From Peredibacter sp045999315 (GTDB taxonomy: Bacteria > Bdellovibrionota > Bacteriovoracia > Bacteriovoracales > Bacteriovoracaceae), in NCBI RefSeq assembly GCF_045999315.1, contig NZ_CP174607.1, positions 1,984,001 to 2,048,000 on the forward strand: a stretch of 64,000 nt of DNA, written 5' to 3'. The position numbers and the translations under genes were made by a program. The notes under the pieces were generated by a model that saw nothing but the letters and a program-made list of their open reading frames with translations, was not told the DNA's origin and made no database searches. The stretch's first letter is position 1; each line of letters opens with the position of its first letter. Below are positions 50,609-59,582 of the stretch, in pieces.

Positions 50609-52881
50609 TATTGAGAGATATCAGTCGAAGCTGCTTTTTCCGGTTGCGTGACACCTTTTTCATCGAAGAGACGTCTCATACCACTACGTTGATAACGATT
50701 ACTTAAAACTTCAAAGATATTGGTCGTTGAACCTTGGTTAATATCACTTTGACCATAGTCCAGATCTTGTTTCATCACTTCGGCCAGTTGATTTTCCTGG
50801 GCCACAGCTTGATCGGCAGTCAGACCGAAATCAAGTCCTGGATCATTAGATGAACCTGACTCTGGAGCTGCAAGAGAACCAGCGTTTCCGCCGACCTTGT
50901 TGATCTCAGTATCTTCCACTTCTTTTTCAAGCATGGCCGCCGCTTCACCGGCGTTGGTAGGCATTTGTGAAGATCCAGAACTACCAAGTAAGCTGCCGCT
51001 CGGAGCTCCTGCACTGGCGTTCTTCAATTTATTAACAATGTCATTTCTTGCATTATCACGTGCCTTCTTAGAAGCTGCTAGGCCCTTACTGTTTTCCATC
51101 TTCTTGTTCACATCAAGCATTCTTGCTGCCTGATTTTCTAAATTAGCAGAGTTAATGTTCGCAGCATCGACTGAACCATCCGCGATTTTATTAACTGGAT
51201 CAAGAGACTGTGAAAGCATTGAGAAGGTTCCTGGACTTACTCCTTTAAGACTTGAAAGGCTTACCTTCATACAGCCGCCTTTCGAAGTTTTACAAGTACA
51301 GGCAGAATCAGCGGCACCAGCGCTATTGATACAAGTTTTCGAACTGGTTGATGCAAGGTTGTTGTAATTACCGGCCGTGAAATCTCTTCCGGTCCAAAGC
51401 TTCTGGCAAACCTGAGAGTTTCCACGATTCGCATTTCTTTGGTTCTCGGCCGTATAACAGTAACAATTTGGTTTTGAAGGATCATTTCGGTCTTCTGATT
51501 TACAAGCGTAAATAGCACCTGATGCAGAAGCAAAATCATCTTTCATCTTTCTAAGAAGTTCTGCACGTTTGGTTGAAGCTTCGGCCTGTTTACCTGCATG
51601 GCTTGCCATAATTCCGGTCCAGATGGCCATGACACCGGAAAATGCTGCTCTTGAAATAGGCGATACAAGAGGCTTTTCTATAATTTTTTTCCCTTTAAGA
51701 GCGAAACCAGCAGCGAGACCAATACCTGCTCCTAAACCAGCGGTAAGAAGAATATTAGAACTTTTTGCATCATCTTCTTTATAGGATTTGGCGGCATTTG
51801 AATCGGTTTCAGCATAGGCATTGCTGATGGGATTGATATTTTTTACGAAAGAAACAGTATAGCTCTTAAATGTGCTAAAGAAAGAGTCATCGTTCAGGCC
51901 AGATTCTGCAAAAGCTTTCTTTACTGCATAGTACTCATCTTCTGATGGAGAAGATAATTGAACTTCAATCGCCTTTTGATTCATGACAAAAGAGGCGAGG
52001 TCGGTAGACTCATTAATGTTGTAAAGGAACTGCTTATTTACAATTTGAAGTTCAGCAGTAGGTTTTCCATAAGCAGCATATAAACTCTCTTCTGTTTTCA
52101 GTGGAGGATTGAAGCCTGTTGCAGGAGATGATGGCTTACAAATATCACCTGCTGCCGTTTTAAGACCACCAGAAGCAGCACCTGCTGCGATCTCAATCCC
52201 CGCAATCACTCCGGCGGCAGCATAGGCAAGAGTTGCAACTAAGAAGAAGGTTTTTTTCATCTTAGCGGCTTTCGCTAATGAATCTTCTGCTCGTGCTAGC
52301 ATCTCGAAGGACTGGCTTTGTGCCTCAATACTAATTTCTCTTTCTTTATCTTTGTCTCCCCCAGCTTGTTCAGGGTTAACAATTTTTCCCCAATCATCTT
52401 TGATCGCTTTTAGTCTTTTCTTGTGTTGAAAGTTTGCCAGCATATCACCAGCAACGAGAGCGGCCGAACCGCCGACCATTGCCCAGAAAGACGCGGCCGT
52501 ACACGTACTCATATTACTTGCCATTCCTGCCGCTGCGAAAGTGACTGGGCCTGCGATCGCCGCGATCCCTCCGACAGTACTCATGAATTGATTGTTTTCT
52601 TTTCTCTCCGGCGCTTTTCCTTCATTCACTTGTTTTTGAAAAGCTTGCTGAGCATTTTGCTTATAACATTCAACATCGCCATTACAATTGGCCGTGGCAT
52701 TCATCACGTTCGCGGTTTCTGTTGCCGTTAAACAGCGATTGAGATTTGCGTCCCAGGTAAAACCAGAGGGACAACTTTCAGCATGAGCTTCTTGTCCTAG
52801 TAGACTGAGCGACGGTGCCACTGGACTCACAATGAGTTCAAAACACAGTAACAGGCTTAGTAGGCTGAAGAATCTTTTCAT
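50608..52881 (-). CDS. Membrane-protein family member D (unrecognised family)
   Basis: 757 residues from the ATG at 52881, preceded by GAGGA. Signal peptide (KRFFSLLSLLLCFELIVSPVAP), a Cys-bearing N-terminal part (CPSGFTWDANLNRC), hydrophobic pairs (STVGGIAAIAGPVTFAAAGM; FWAMVGGSAALVAGDMLA), a coil, a further pair (FFLVATLAYAAAGVIAGIEI), a charged middle, later hydrophobic helices (ILLTAGLGAGIGLAAGFAL; AFSGVMAIWTGIMASHAG) and a coil (STKRAELLRKMKDDF). Then come a Cys cluster (CKSEDRNDPSKPNCYC, later SACTCKTSKGGCMKV), and the shared tail NIFEVLSNRY (50692-50721). The plan parallels A and B but the sequence is more distant. It is coupled to the VanY-like gene. Confidence 0.68.
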   Translation of the reverse strand: MKRFFSLLSLLLCFELIVSPVAPSLSLLGQEAHAESCPSGFTWDANLNRCLTATETANVMNATANCNGDVECYKQNAQQAFQKQVNEGKAPERKENNQFMSTVGGIAAIAGPVTFAAAGMASNMSTCTAASFWAMVGGSAALVAGDMLANFQHKKRLKAIKDDWGKIVNPEQAGGDKDKEREISIEAQSQSFEMLARAEDSLAKAAKMKKTFFLVATLAYAAAGVIAGIEIAAGAASGGLKTAAGDICKPSSPATGFNPPLKTEESLYAAYGKPTAELQIVNKQFLYNINESTDLASFVMNQKAIEVQLSSPSEDEYYAVKKAFAESGLNDDSFFSTFKSYTVSFVKNINPISNAYAETDSNAAKSYKEDDAKSSNILLTAGLGAGIGLAAGFALKGKKIIEKPLVSPISRAAFSGVMAIWTGIMASHAGKQAEASTKRAELLRKMKDDFASASGAIYACKSEDRNDPSKPNCYCYTAENQRNANRGNSQVCQKLWTGRDFTAGNYNNLASTSSKTCINSAGAADSACTCKTSKGGCMKVSLSSLKGVSPGTFSMLSQSLDPVNKIADGSVDAANINSANLENQAARMLDVNKKMENSKGLAASKKARDNARNDIVNKLKNASAGAPSGSLLGSSGSSQMPTNAGEAAAMLEKEVEDTEINKVGGNAGSLAAPESGSSNDPGLDFGLTADQAVAQENQLAEVMKQDLDYGQSDINQGSTTNIFEVLSNRYQRSGMRRLFDEKGVTQPEKAASTDISQ

Positions 52882-53081
52882 ACGGTCCTCGTTGTCATTC
52901 AAACTATTTGAATCATTATAACTTGCCCCAATAGTCCTCCCTAGAGCGCAGACTTTTCCCTTTAAGTTCTTAAGTTTTGAGGGCTTAAAGACCCTTTAAA
53001 AATCAACGAGTTATAGCGCAAGAATGGAATGGGCTTATTAATTCGAGAAGGCTAGAATGTTGACTTTAAAAGTTGGCATTT

Positions 53082-53690
53082 ATGAATAAGCTCATTCTGG
53101 CATTAATCCTCACGATACCGTTCTCCTCTTGGGCCATTGACCTAAAAGTGGGGGACATTCTCCTTCAGCCATTAAACTGCTGGACCTGCTCACTTATTGA
53201 GGCCCAGGAAGGTTCTATCTATTCACATATGGCGGTGGTGGTTCAAACAACTCCAGAAGTAAAAGTCGTGGAAGCATTAGGCGCTGTTCGCGTATCGACT
53301 TTGGCCGAGTTCATGACCCATACAGAAAAAGGTCAGAAAGTTTCTCATAGACGCTTCAGAGATCAGTCTATTGTGAATTACCTTCAAACTTATAGAGTTG
53401 AATTTTTTCGTCACTTCCAAGACAACTTTGCCAACCATCCCTATGATCGTGATTTCCTTTGGGACAACTATGATGAAAATGGGCTTGAGAAATTTTACTG
53501 CTCAGAACTCATCACAAAATTTCTGACTTCATTTTTAGGGATAAAGCTTCCTACGAAGATCATGAAATATGATGTTTATCGTGAGCATTGGATTCGTTAC
53601 TTCAACGGTAACCCACCAGATGGGAAAATGGGAAATGCTCCTCCTGATTATGAAAAGTCTCATTTATTTTACGAAGTAGGAAAACTATGA
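53082..53690 (+). CDS. Permuted papain-like amidase/peptidase (YiiX/YaeF, C92-like)
   Basis: 202 residues from ATG 53082, with signal peptide (NKLILALILTIPFSSWA). KVGDILLQP...YSHMAVVV is the N-terminal block with the His, and FYCSELITKFL holds the catalytic Cys in the later block, the circularly permuted order of NlpC/P60-like YiiX/YaeF proteins. The mature enzyme would lie in the periplasm. Its stop overlaps the next start (ATGA). Relatives cut amide bonds of murein peptides or lipids; the pairing with an Ala-Glu epimerase favours murein peptides. Confidence 0.78.
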   Translation: MNKLILALILTIPFSSWAIDLKVGDILLQPLNCWTCSLIEAQEGSIYSHMAVVVQTTPEVKVVEALGAVRVSTLAEFMTHTEKGQKVSHRRFRDQSIVNYLQTYRVEFFRHFQDNFANHPYDRDFLWDNYDENGLEKFYCSELITKFLTSFLGIKLPTKIMKYDVYREHWIRYFNGNPPDGKMGNAPPDYEKSHLFYEVGKL

Positions 53691-54670
53691 AGATCTGGTT
53701 AGAGAAGATTCACTTAGATTTAAAGGTGAATTGGAAACTTTCTAGAAATCAGACCACCTTTAAAAAGAATTTCATAGTTCATTTGGATACTGACATCGGT
53801 AACTTTAAGTCAGAAATCGCTCCGAACAGTCGTTATGGTGAAACGCCTGAAACGATTGAAGATCAGTTTGTTTCTTGGGCCACGCAAGTTGATATTAAAT
53901 CAATTAAAACGATTCCAGCTCTGGTCCAAAACCTTGCGAAGGTAAAACTTTTCCATTCGCTTAGCTTTGGTATTGAATCCGCTTTCATGAGTTATCTTGC
54001 GGTCCTTAATAACCAGGACCTTTCTACTTTTTTGGCCCTTCCTAGACCTGTTCCTGTTGCTACATCTTTTTCGATGCCAATTACACCCATAGGCGAGATC
54101 AAAGATTATCTTGCCCCTCTAACTCGTTTTAAATCACTAAAGATTAAAGTTGATGCGGAAACTGGTACTGAGATGCTTCATGAAATCAGAAAGCATACGA
54201 ATGTTCCTCTTCGTGTGGACGCCAACGAAGGATGGAAAGACCTGGATCAATTTATGCGCTTTCAGGAAACACTTAAAGGCATGAACATTGAGCTTATTGA
54301 GCAGCCGTTCCCATCTTCCATGGTGAGGGAATACAAAGAGCTTAAAAAACAAACTCCCTATAAGCTTCTCGCCGATGAATCAATTGAAGATGTGGGCGAC
54401 TTTAATGAACTTTCTCAACAGTTCCATGCTGTGAATATTAAGCTCATGAAGACCGGTTCACTTCTAAAGGCCAAAGAACTTCTTCTCGATGCTAAGAAAC
54501 ATAACATGACGGCCATGATGGGCTGTATGATCGAAACGACGATTGGTATCTCTTACGGAATGCTTTTCGGCGGAATGGTGGAATACGTAGACCTGGATGG
54601 ATTTCTTCTTATCAAAGATGAGCCATTTAAACTTGTTGGCGAATCTGATGGTCTTCTTACTCTAAATTAA
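53687..54670 (+). CDS. L-Ala-D/L-Glu epimerase-like enolase-superfamily enzyme
   Basis: 327 residues of the muconate lactonising subgroup. The catalytic Lys is in SLKIKVDAE, metal ligands in RVDANEGW (Asp), IEQPF (Glu) and LADESI (Asp), the second Lys in VNIKLMKTGS, and the substrate-binding end is GCMIETTIGISYG with VDLDGFL. This matches dipeptide epimerases such as YcjG/YkfB, which turn L-Ala-D-Glu from murein peptides into L-Ala-L-Glu for use as food. An o-succinylbenzoate synthase is less likely given DLDGF. The start overlaps the papain-like gene by four bases. Confidence 0.82.
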   Translation: MKIWLEKIHLDLKVNWKLSRNQTTFKKNFIVHLDTDIGNFKSEIAPNSRYGETPETIEDQFVSWATQVDIKSIKTIPALVQNLAKVKLFHSLSFGIESAFMSYLAVLNNQDLSTFLALPRPVPVATSFSMPITPIGEIKDYLAPLTRFKSLKIKVDAETGTEMLHEIRKHTNVPLRVDANEGWKDLDQFMRFQETLKGMNIELIEQPFPSSMVREYKELKKQTPYKLLADESIEDVGDFNELSQQFHAVNIKLMKTGSLLKAKELLLDAKKHNMTAMMGCMIETTIGISYGMLFGGMVEYVDLDGFLLIKDEPFKLVGESDGLLTLN

Positions 54671-54675
54671 GAGCA

Positions 54676-54708
54676 TAAAAAAAGGCGCACTTTCGTGCGC
54701 CTTCGATA
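54676..54708 (-). terminator. Rho-independent terminator for slyD
   Basis: Perfect nine-base arms AAGGCGCAC and GTGCGCCTT enclose TTTC. On the minus strand a long T run follows, ending slyD transcripts; the plus-strand tail is weaker. Confidence 0.8.
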
Positions 54709-54729
54709 ATTCCAATATTTTGTTTGAAA

Positions 54730-55203
54730 TTAGTGGTGACCATGTCCGTGAGCACCATGAGCATGCCCATGAGACATCTCTTCTTTCGTAGCTTCACGCA
54801 TACCAACGATTTCAACGTCAAAGAATAGATCTTTGCCGGCCATTGGATGGTTACCATCAACAGTTACTTCATCAGAGTCAATCGCCATGATTGTGAAAAC
54901 TGGAGAGTGAGCGTCGTTGTTAACTTGGAACTGATCGCCAACGTTAAGTTCAGCACCAGGAGGGAACTGAGTCTTTTTAACTTTAACAACTAGTTCTGGA
55001 TTGATATCGCCGTAAGCATCAGCTGCTTTAACTTCGATTTTACGTTTATCGCCAACATTCATAAGAGCGATAACAGACTCAAGGCCAGGAATGATTTGCT
55101 GAGCGCCTTCTAGGAAGTAAAGAGGCTCATCACCGATAGAAGAGTCTAGAGTTTGGCCAGACTTGTCAGTAAGGGTGTAATGGAAGCCAATAACACGTTT
55201 CAT
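54730..55203 (-). CDS. slyD: SlyD-like FKBP peptidyl-prolyl isomerase
   Basis: 157 residues. The FKBP core (FHYTLTDKSGQTLDSS, LEGAQQIIPGLESVI, DLFFDVEIVGMREA) is interrupted near 70-125 by the insert-in-flap chaperone domain, as in SlyD. The C-terminus is a His-rich tail (HGHAHGAHGHGHH) that binds nickel or other metals. It is a cytosolic chaperone, in many bacteria involved in nickel enzyme maturation. Complete, with its own terminator. Confidence 0.92.
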   Translation of the reverse strand: MKRVIGFHYTLTDKSGQTLDSSIGDEPLYFLEGAQQIIPGLESVIALMNVGDKRKIEVKAADAYGDINPELVVKVKKTQFPPGAELNVGDQFQVNNDAHSPVFTIMAIDSDEVTVDGNHPMAGKDLFFDVEIVGMREATKEEMSHGHAHGAHGHGHH

Positions 55204-55221
55204 AAGTTCTCCAATTTTTCG

Positions 55222-56139
55222 TCAGCTAATCTTTCTGACTATTGATAAACACAGTTCTTTATTTTGAGATTTTCTTTCTATCTCGTCGGTCGTTAGTTTG
55301 GCAAACGTACTCGCAACGATATTAAAAGCTTCTTCTTTTGTTTCGAATCTTCTTTCAAGTGGAAGATTAATTCCAAACGTCGCAATTAAGTCTGTCCAGA
55401 ATTTCTCTTCTACAGCTGCGACCGCTACGTATTGACCGTCCTGAGTTCGGTAGAGAGAGTAGCATGGATAGGCCCCATTATGCAGGAATTTCGTCTTTTT
55501 TTGGTCACGCAGCGTCTTTGACCAGAATGGATGAAGAATTGAATCCGCAGTGTCATGAAGATAACTGACTGATTTGACGAATCCCTTTGAGCGAGAAGCT
55601 TCGATGATGTTCGCCAACATTTGTGTCGCCACCTGTTGTCCGAAAGCAATTCCGGCCACCGGCAAGAACGGAGGAGCTACAATCGCATCGGTCTCATGGG
55701 CCACATGAAGTGACAAATAACCGCTAATCGCCAAGGCATTAAGGTCATGCATGGCCTTATTGTGAGTTGAAGAGGCCTCAAGTTCCACCACGGCAACATT
55801 ACGTGTTTTGAGAGATTCATCATCCAGCCCCAAACTTGCTTTAAGTTTTGGAGATAACGACAAGAGCAGTCCCTGAGTACCCTCTAAAAGCTTTTGGATT
55901 TCGGTCTTCGTATTCGGATCTTTAAAATCCAGACGAAGAACTTTTTTATTCCTATTCAGTTCCTCATACCAGGACTCAAAACTCTGATCGAATTCAGAAA
56001 ACATTCCCGAAAGAAATGGATCTTTGTGCTTGATGTCTTCCACTTTAATGACTTCAGCACCCAGGTCAGAAAGAATTTTTCCGGCCAGAGGTCCTGGAAG
56101 TCGGTGAGTGAAATCGAGAATCTTAATTCCCTTCAGCAT
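55222..56139 (-). CDS. CoA-transferase family III / alpha-methylacyl-CoA racemase-like
   Basis: 305 residues. The start KILDFTHRLPGPLAGKILSDLGAEVIKVED is the CaiB/AMACR family N-terminus with its CoA-binding part. MHDLNALAISGYLS is the racemase-type His-Asp segment. The following block reads PVAGIAFGQQ where racemases have L-A-D-F-A-G-G-G, so the second catalytic Asp may be missing. With 305 residues it is shorter than typical 360-residue members. Whether it is a racemase, a CoA-transferase or inactive is open. Its start overlaps the YyaL gene end by 17 bases. Confidence 0.72.
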   Translation of the reverse strand: MLKGIKILDFTHRLPGPLAGKILSDLGAEVIKVEDIKHKDPFLSGMFSEFDQSFESWYEELNRNKKVLRLDFKDPNTKTEIQKLLEGTQGLLLSLSPKLKASLGLDDESLKTRNVAVVELEASSTHNKAMHDLNALAISGYLSLHVAHETDAIVAPPFLPVAGIAFGQQVATQMLANIIEASRSKGFVKSVSYLHDTADSILHPFWSKTLRDQKKTKFLHNGAYPCYSLYRTQDGQYVAVAAVEEKFWTDLIATFGINLPLERRFETKEEAFNIVASTFAKLTTDEIERKSQNKELCLSIVRKIS

Positions 56140-58171
56140 TTTGATTTTCTTTCATTTTAAACAGTTCCTGAAACTTTTGGATGCCCTTATTTGTCACTTC
56201 ACAAGCTTCCTTCGTACAAATCTGGAACGAATCATCTCCACGCTTGTGATAGTCCATCACGAAACGAGAGAAGAAATGATTTCTGATTTCAAGGAACTCT
56301 GGCTTCTCAAGCCACTCAAGAGGGACTTCCACTTTACGGAAAATGTTAAGTGGGTAAGTCATGGCACGGAGACCTTCTCCATGACCCAGTGGATTTGTCA
56401 GAATGAACTGAGCAAATTCAGCATACTTGTCTTTAAACAATACTTCAGGTGATAGTTCGGGCTTAAACACACTACATCTTGTAAGAAGATGAACAAGTGT
56501 CATGCTGGAAGAGCGGTACGACTGATCAAACAATGGCGCTGGAAGATTTTCAATCCCCGGATTCTTGTTCGCAATATTCGTCGAATAGATTTCACTGCCT
56601 TTAACAAAATTAGCGAGAGTGAAATCGAGAGACTCAAGTGCGTTTTTCTTGAAGATTTCATTACCAGTGATCTCATAAAGTCTTAATTGCGACTCACAGA
56701 AGTTCACATAGTCTTCAAGATAAAGGGGTTGCTTATCAATGGTGTTCGTATGCTTCATCAAGTGTCTGCCGCTGGCCTCATCCATCTTGATGAATTGTTT
56801 TAAGCAGCCTTCAACTGTTTGTTGAATGAGCTGAACCGCCTGATGTTGAATGGCATCGATTGGGCAGTACTGAACCACATCAGTGAGTGCCGAAAGTAGC
56901 ATATAGTTCCAGCTCGAAAGACCCTTACGGTCCGTCGCAGGTGGAATACGAAGTTTTCTTTGCTCAAGGAGACGACGACGAATATCACGTACTTCCTGCC
57001 AACCATCCGGAGTATAGAACTTCTCTTTCTGGGCCGGATTTAGTGAAATGACATTAAGACCGTGCTCAAAGTTTCCTTTTTCAGTGATATTGAACATGGT
57101 CAGATACTGATCAAGTTTAATTTTCTGTTCAGGTGGAGCATCTTCGAAGCTCGCTTCAAATTCTTCCTTTGAGAACGTGAAGTAAAGCCCTTCAGTCCCT
57201 TCTGAATCGGCGTCCTGGGCGCTAAAGAAGTAACCATCATCAGACACCATCTCGGTTTTAAGATAGTCCAGGGTCTGAAGAATTCCATCAAACACAACTG
57301 GGGATGGATAGAACTGGCTAAGTTTCGAAAGCACTTTAAGCAGTCCCGCTTGATCGTAAAGCATCTTCTCGAAGTGAGGCACCATGAATTTGTCATCAGT
57401 AGAATAACGGTGAATCCCACCTTTCACCTGATCAAACAATCCACCCATCATCATTTTTTCGAGGGTCTCAACAATATGTTGTCCTTGCTCTTGTGGAATC
57501 ATTCCTTCAAGAATCTGTTCACAGGCCCATTCATAGAAAGAAAAATGCGGGAACTTCGGAGCTTGTCCGTATCCACCATTTTTTGTGTCAGCATAATTTT
57601 TAAGGGCGTTCATGATTGCTGACGGAGCAGGGAAGTGTCCCTGGAACTCAATTTTCTTTTCAAGTTTTGAAGGTTTTTTAATTTCTTCCACCAGATTCTT
57701 GGCGTTCTCTTGGATTTTCGCTGGATCCGCTTTATAGGATTCGTTGATTTCTTTCAGAACATCCATGAAGCTTGGCATGCCTTGGCGACCGACTTTGGGA
57801 AAGTACGTGCCGGCGAAAAAAGGTTTCCCATCTGGAGTAAGAAACACATTCAGTGGCCATCCACCACGACCTGTAAGAATTGAAGCCGCCGTTTGATAGT
57901 AGTGATCCAGATCAGGATATTCTTCACGATCAATTTTGATCGAGATGAAGTTCTCATTGAGATAATTAGCTGTTTCCACATTCTCAAAAGATTCATGTGC
58001 CATAACATGACACCAGTGGCACGAAGAGTAGCCGATTGACAGAAATATGAGCTTATTTAGCTCTTTAGCCTTATTAAGGGGTTGTTCGCCATAAGCGTTC
58101 CAGTGAATCGGATTTTCAGCATGTTGTTGGAGGTATAAAGATTTCTCAAAACGTAATTTATTTTCACTCAT
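56123..58171 (-). CDS. YyaL/SSP411-type thioredoxin-domain protein
   Basis: 682 residues from the ATG at 58171 (CGAGG just upstream). The N-terminal DUF255 thioredoxin-like domain has GYSSCHWCHVMAHESF near 45-60 (C-x-W-C) and GWPLNVFLTPDGKPFFAGTYFP. The long C-terminal part is an alpha/alpha-barrel of glycosidase type (KLEKMMMGGLFDQ and similar HFEKMLYDQAGL). These proteins are conserved from bacteria to man but their reaction is unknown. No signal; cytosolic. Confidence 0.9.
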   Translation of the reverse strand: MSENKLRFEKSLYLQQHAENPIHWNAYGEQPLNKAKELNKLIFLSIGYSSCHWCHVMAHESFENVETANYLNENFISIKIDREEYPDLDHYYQTAASILTGRGGWPLNVFLTPDGKPFFAGTYFPKVGRQGMPSFMDVLKEINESYKADPAKIQENAKNLVEEIKKPSKLEKKIEFQGHFPAPSAIMNALKNYADTKNGGYGQAPKFPHFSFYEWACEQILEGMIPQEQGQHIVETLEKMMMGGLFDQVKGGIHRYSTDDKFMVPHFEKMLYDQAGLLKVLSKLSQFYPSPVVFDGILQTLDYLKTEMVSDDGYFFSAQDADSEGTEGLYFTFSKEEFEASFEDAPPEQKIKLDQYLTMFNITEKGNFEHGLNVISLNPAQKEKFYTPDGWQEVRDIRRRLLEQRKLRIPPATDRKGLSSWNYMLLSALTDVVQYCPIDAIQHQAVQLIQQTVEGCLKQFIKMDEASGRHLMKHTNTIDKQPLYLEDYVNFCESQLRLYEITGNEIFKKNALESLDFTLANFVKGSEIYSTNIANKNPGIENLPAPLFDQSYRSSSMTLVHLLTRCSVFKPELSPEVLFKDKYAEFAQFILTNPLGHGEGLRAMTYPLNIFRKVEVPLEWLEKPEFLEIRNHFFSRFVMDYHKRGDDSFQICTKEACEVTNKGIQKFQELFKMKENQNAEGN

Positions 58172-58296
58172 AAAACCTCGAAATTTGGTGAGGACTGTGG
58201 GGGTGGTAAAATCGTTGCTACTAATCTTCAATGAGTTACCCGAGCTGGTCAAGGGAATTTGCTTTTTGAGACCGGCTTGGATATAAGCGAGGGTGT

Positions 58297-59142
58297 ATGG
58301 AACAAACGACCGGAGAAACTAGCGTCCTTAAGACCCTAGGCGTCTCGGCGGAGGAAAAGCCAAAGAAGTCATTCTTCAGCTCTTTCTTCTCCACCTACAA
58401 AATTCCTCTGTTCTCTTTAGTGCTGTTTGGTTCATTCGCTATGCGCGCACTTTATCCAGAAACTTTTCATTTTGGATTTAAGCGTCAAAAAACCTACAGA
58501 TTTAAGAGCGACAGTCTTGGGTTCTTCATCGGAGACATTAGTTTCTTTATGAATAATTCTTACGATGAGGCAGAGGCCCGCATCGTAGAACTATTCCCTC
58601 CAAAGATTCAGAAGAAAGTTAAAAAAGTTATTCGTCCAGTTCTCATTCTGTGCGAAAAGCACCAGTTGGATCCTTTTTGGGTTCTTTCTGTGATGTGGAC
58701 TGAGTCGCACTTTAAGCATGAGGCCACTTCGAAGAAGGGTGCTCGAGGGCTCATGCAAATGATGCCTCAGACTTACATGGAGACTCTTGCTGAGATGAAA
58801 GAGAAGGGCATCTTCCTCGAGTCAGATCGTGGAGAGGACTATCTTCGTTATCAATACGGACAATCTTTTTATGATATGGGCTACTCGCCACTCGTATCGA
58901 AACTCAGAAATCTAGAGGTAGGTATTTATTATTTAAAAGGTTTGCTTGAAGCTTTTAATAATAACCACTACTATGCCACTGTGGCCTACAACATGGGACC
59001 TTACTGGACGAAGAGCCAGCTTAAGAACAACATGCCAGTAGGGAAAAATAACCATTACCTGAATAAGGTACTAAAGGCTTATTACCACATAACAAAAACA
59101 CTGAGCCAAAATTCGAATGTCACCTTCATCCCGAGAATCTGA
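58297..59142 (+). CDS. Membrane-anchored lytic transglycosylase (SLT domain)
   Basis: 281 residues. An N-terminal cytoplasmic stretch and one hydrophobic segment (IPLFSLVLFGSFAMRAL, about 46-62) anchor it. The SLT domain (about 115-270) has the catalytic Glu in MWTESHFKHEATSKKGARGLMQMMP and AYNMGPYW near the end, as in Slt70/MltC-like enzymes that cleave murein glycan strands to 1,6-anhydro products. The 3' end overlaps the chorismate-mutase gene by 26 bases. Confidence 0.85.
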   Translation: MEQTTGETSVLKTLGVSAEEKPKKSFFSSFFSTYKIPLFSLVLFGSFAMRALYPETFHFGFKRQKTYRFKSDSLGFFIGDISFFMNNSYDEAEARIVELFPPKIQKKVKKVIRPVLILCEKHQLDPFWVLSVMWTESHFKHEATSKKGARGLMQMMPQTYMETLAEMKEKGIFLESDRGEDYLRYQYGQSFYDMGYSPLVSKLRNLEVGIYYLKGLLEAFNNNHYYATVAYNMGPYWTKSQLKNNMPVGKNNHYLNKVLKAYYHITKTLSQNSNVTFIPRI

Positions 59143-59545
59143 TCTTTCGCAACTTCGTGAAGCACTAGCACAGCTTAATTCCGAATTTTTCCTGACTGTA
59201 CGGGAAAGACGGAATTTGTGCATGAAGATTCAGGAGTTCAAAGCAACTACGGGACGTTACTCTCACTATGATCCAGAGAGAGAGCGCGACATTTTCAATC
59301 TTTTCAAAGAACAATTAAAAGCTTCTTCACTCAAAGAATTGTTGGCCTTTTCACTCATCATGGAAGACCACGCCATGGCAATGGCACCAGGTTCTTATCC
59401 GACTTGGTCACAGTTCAGTCACCTAACAAATCCAAAGCGTGAATTGTACGAAATGGTGAATCCGTTGATTCTTAAAATTTCTCATCCGGAGTTCTTTAAT
59501 CGCATGACTCTTTCTCAAGAGTTCGCGTTTTTAAAAGACTTCTGA
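59117..59545 (+). CDS. AroQ-type chorismate mutase
   Basis: 142 residues in a mostly helical protein. The AroQ pattern is present: LREALAQLNSEFF (first Arg), RERRNLCMKIQEFKATTG (Arg and Lys), and DPERERDIFNLFKEQ (Arg and Glu), then the last helix SLIMEDHAMA. It rearranges chorismate to prephenate for Phe and Tyr. It is free-standing and not fused to a dehydratase. About 40 residues extend past the usual AroQ end. It overlaps the transglycosylase gene and no other aromatic-pathway gene is near. Confidence 0.72.
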   Translation: MSPSSRESDLSQLREALAQLNSEFFLTVRERRNLCMKIQEFKATTGRYSHYDPERERDIFNLFKEQLKASSLKELLAFSLIMEDHAMAMAPGSYPTWSQFSHLTNPKRELYEMVNPLILKISHPEFFNRMTLSQEFAFLKDF

Positions 59546-59582
59546 TTGCCTTAGTCCCTCGGAATCCCTATTATTTAGCCTT

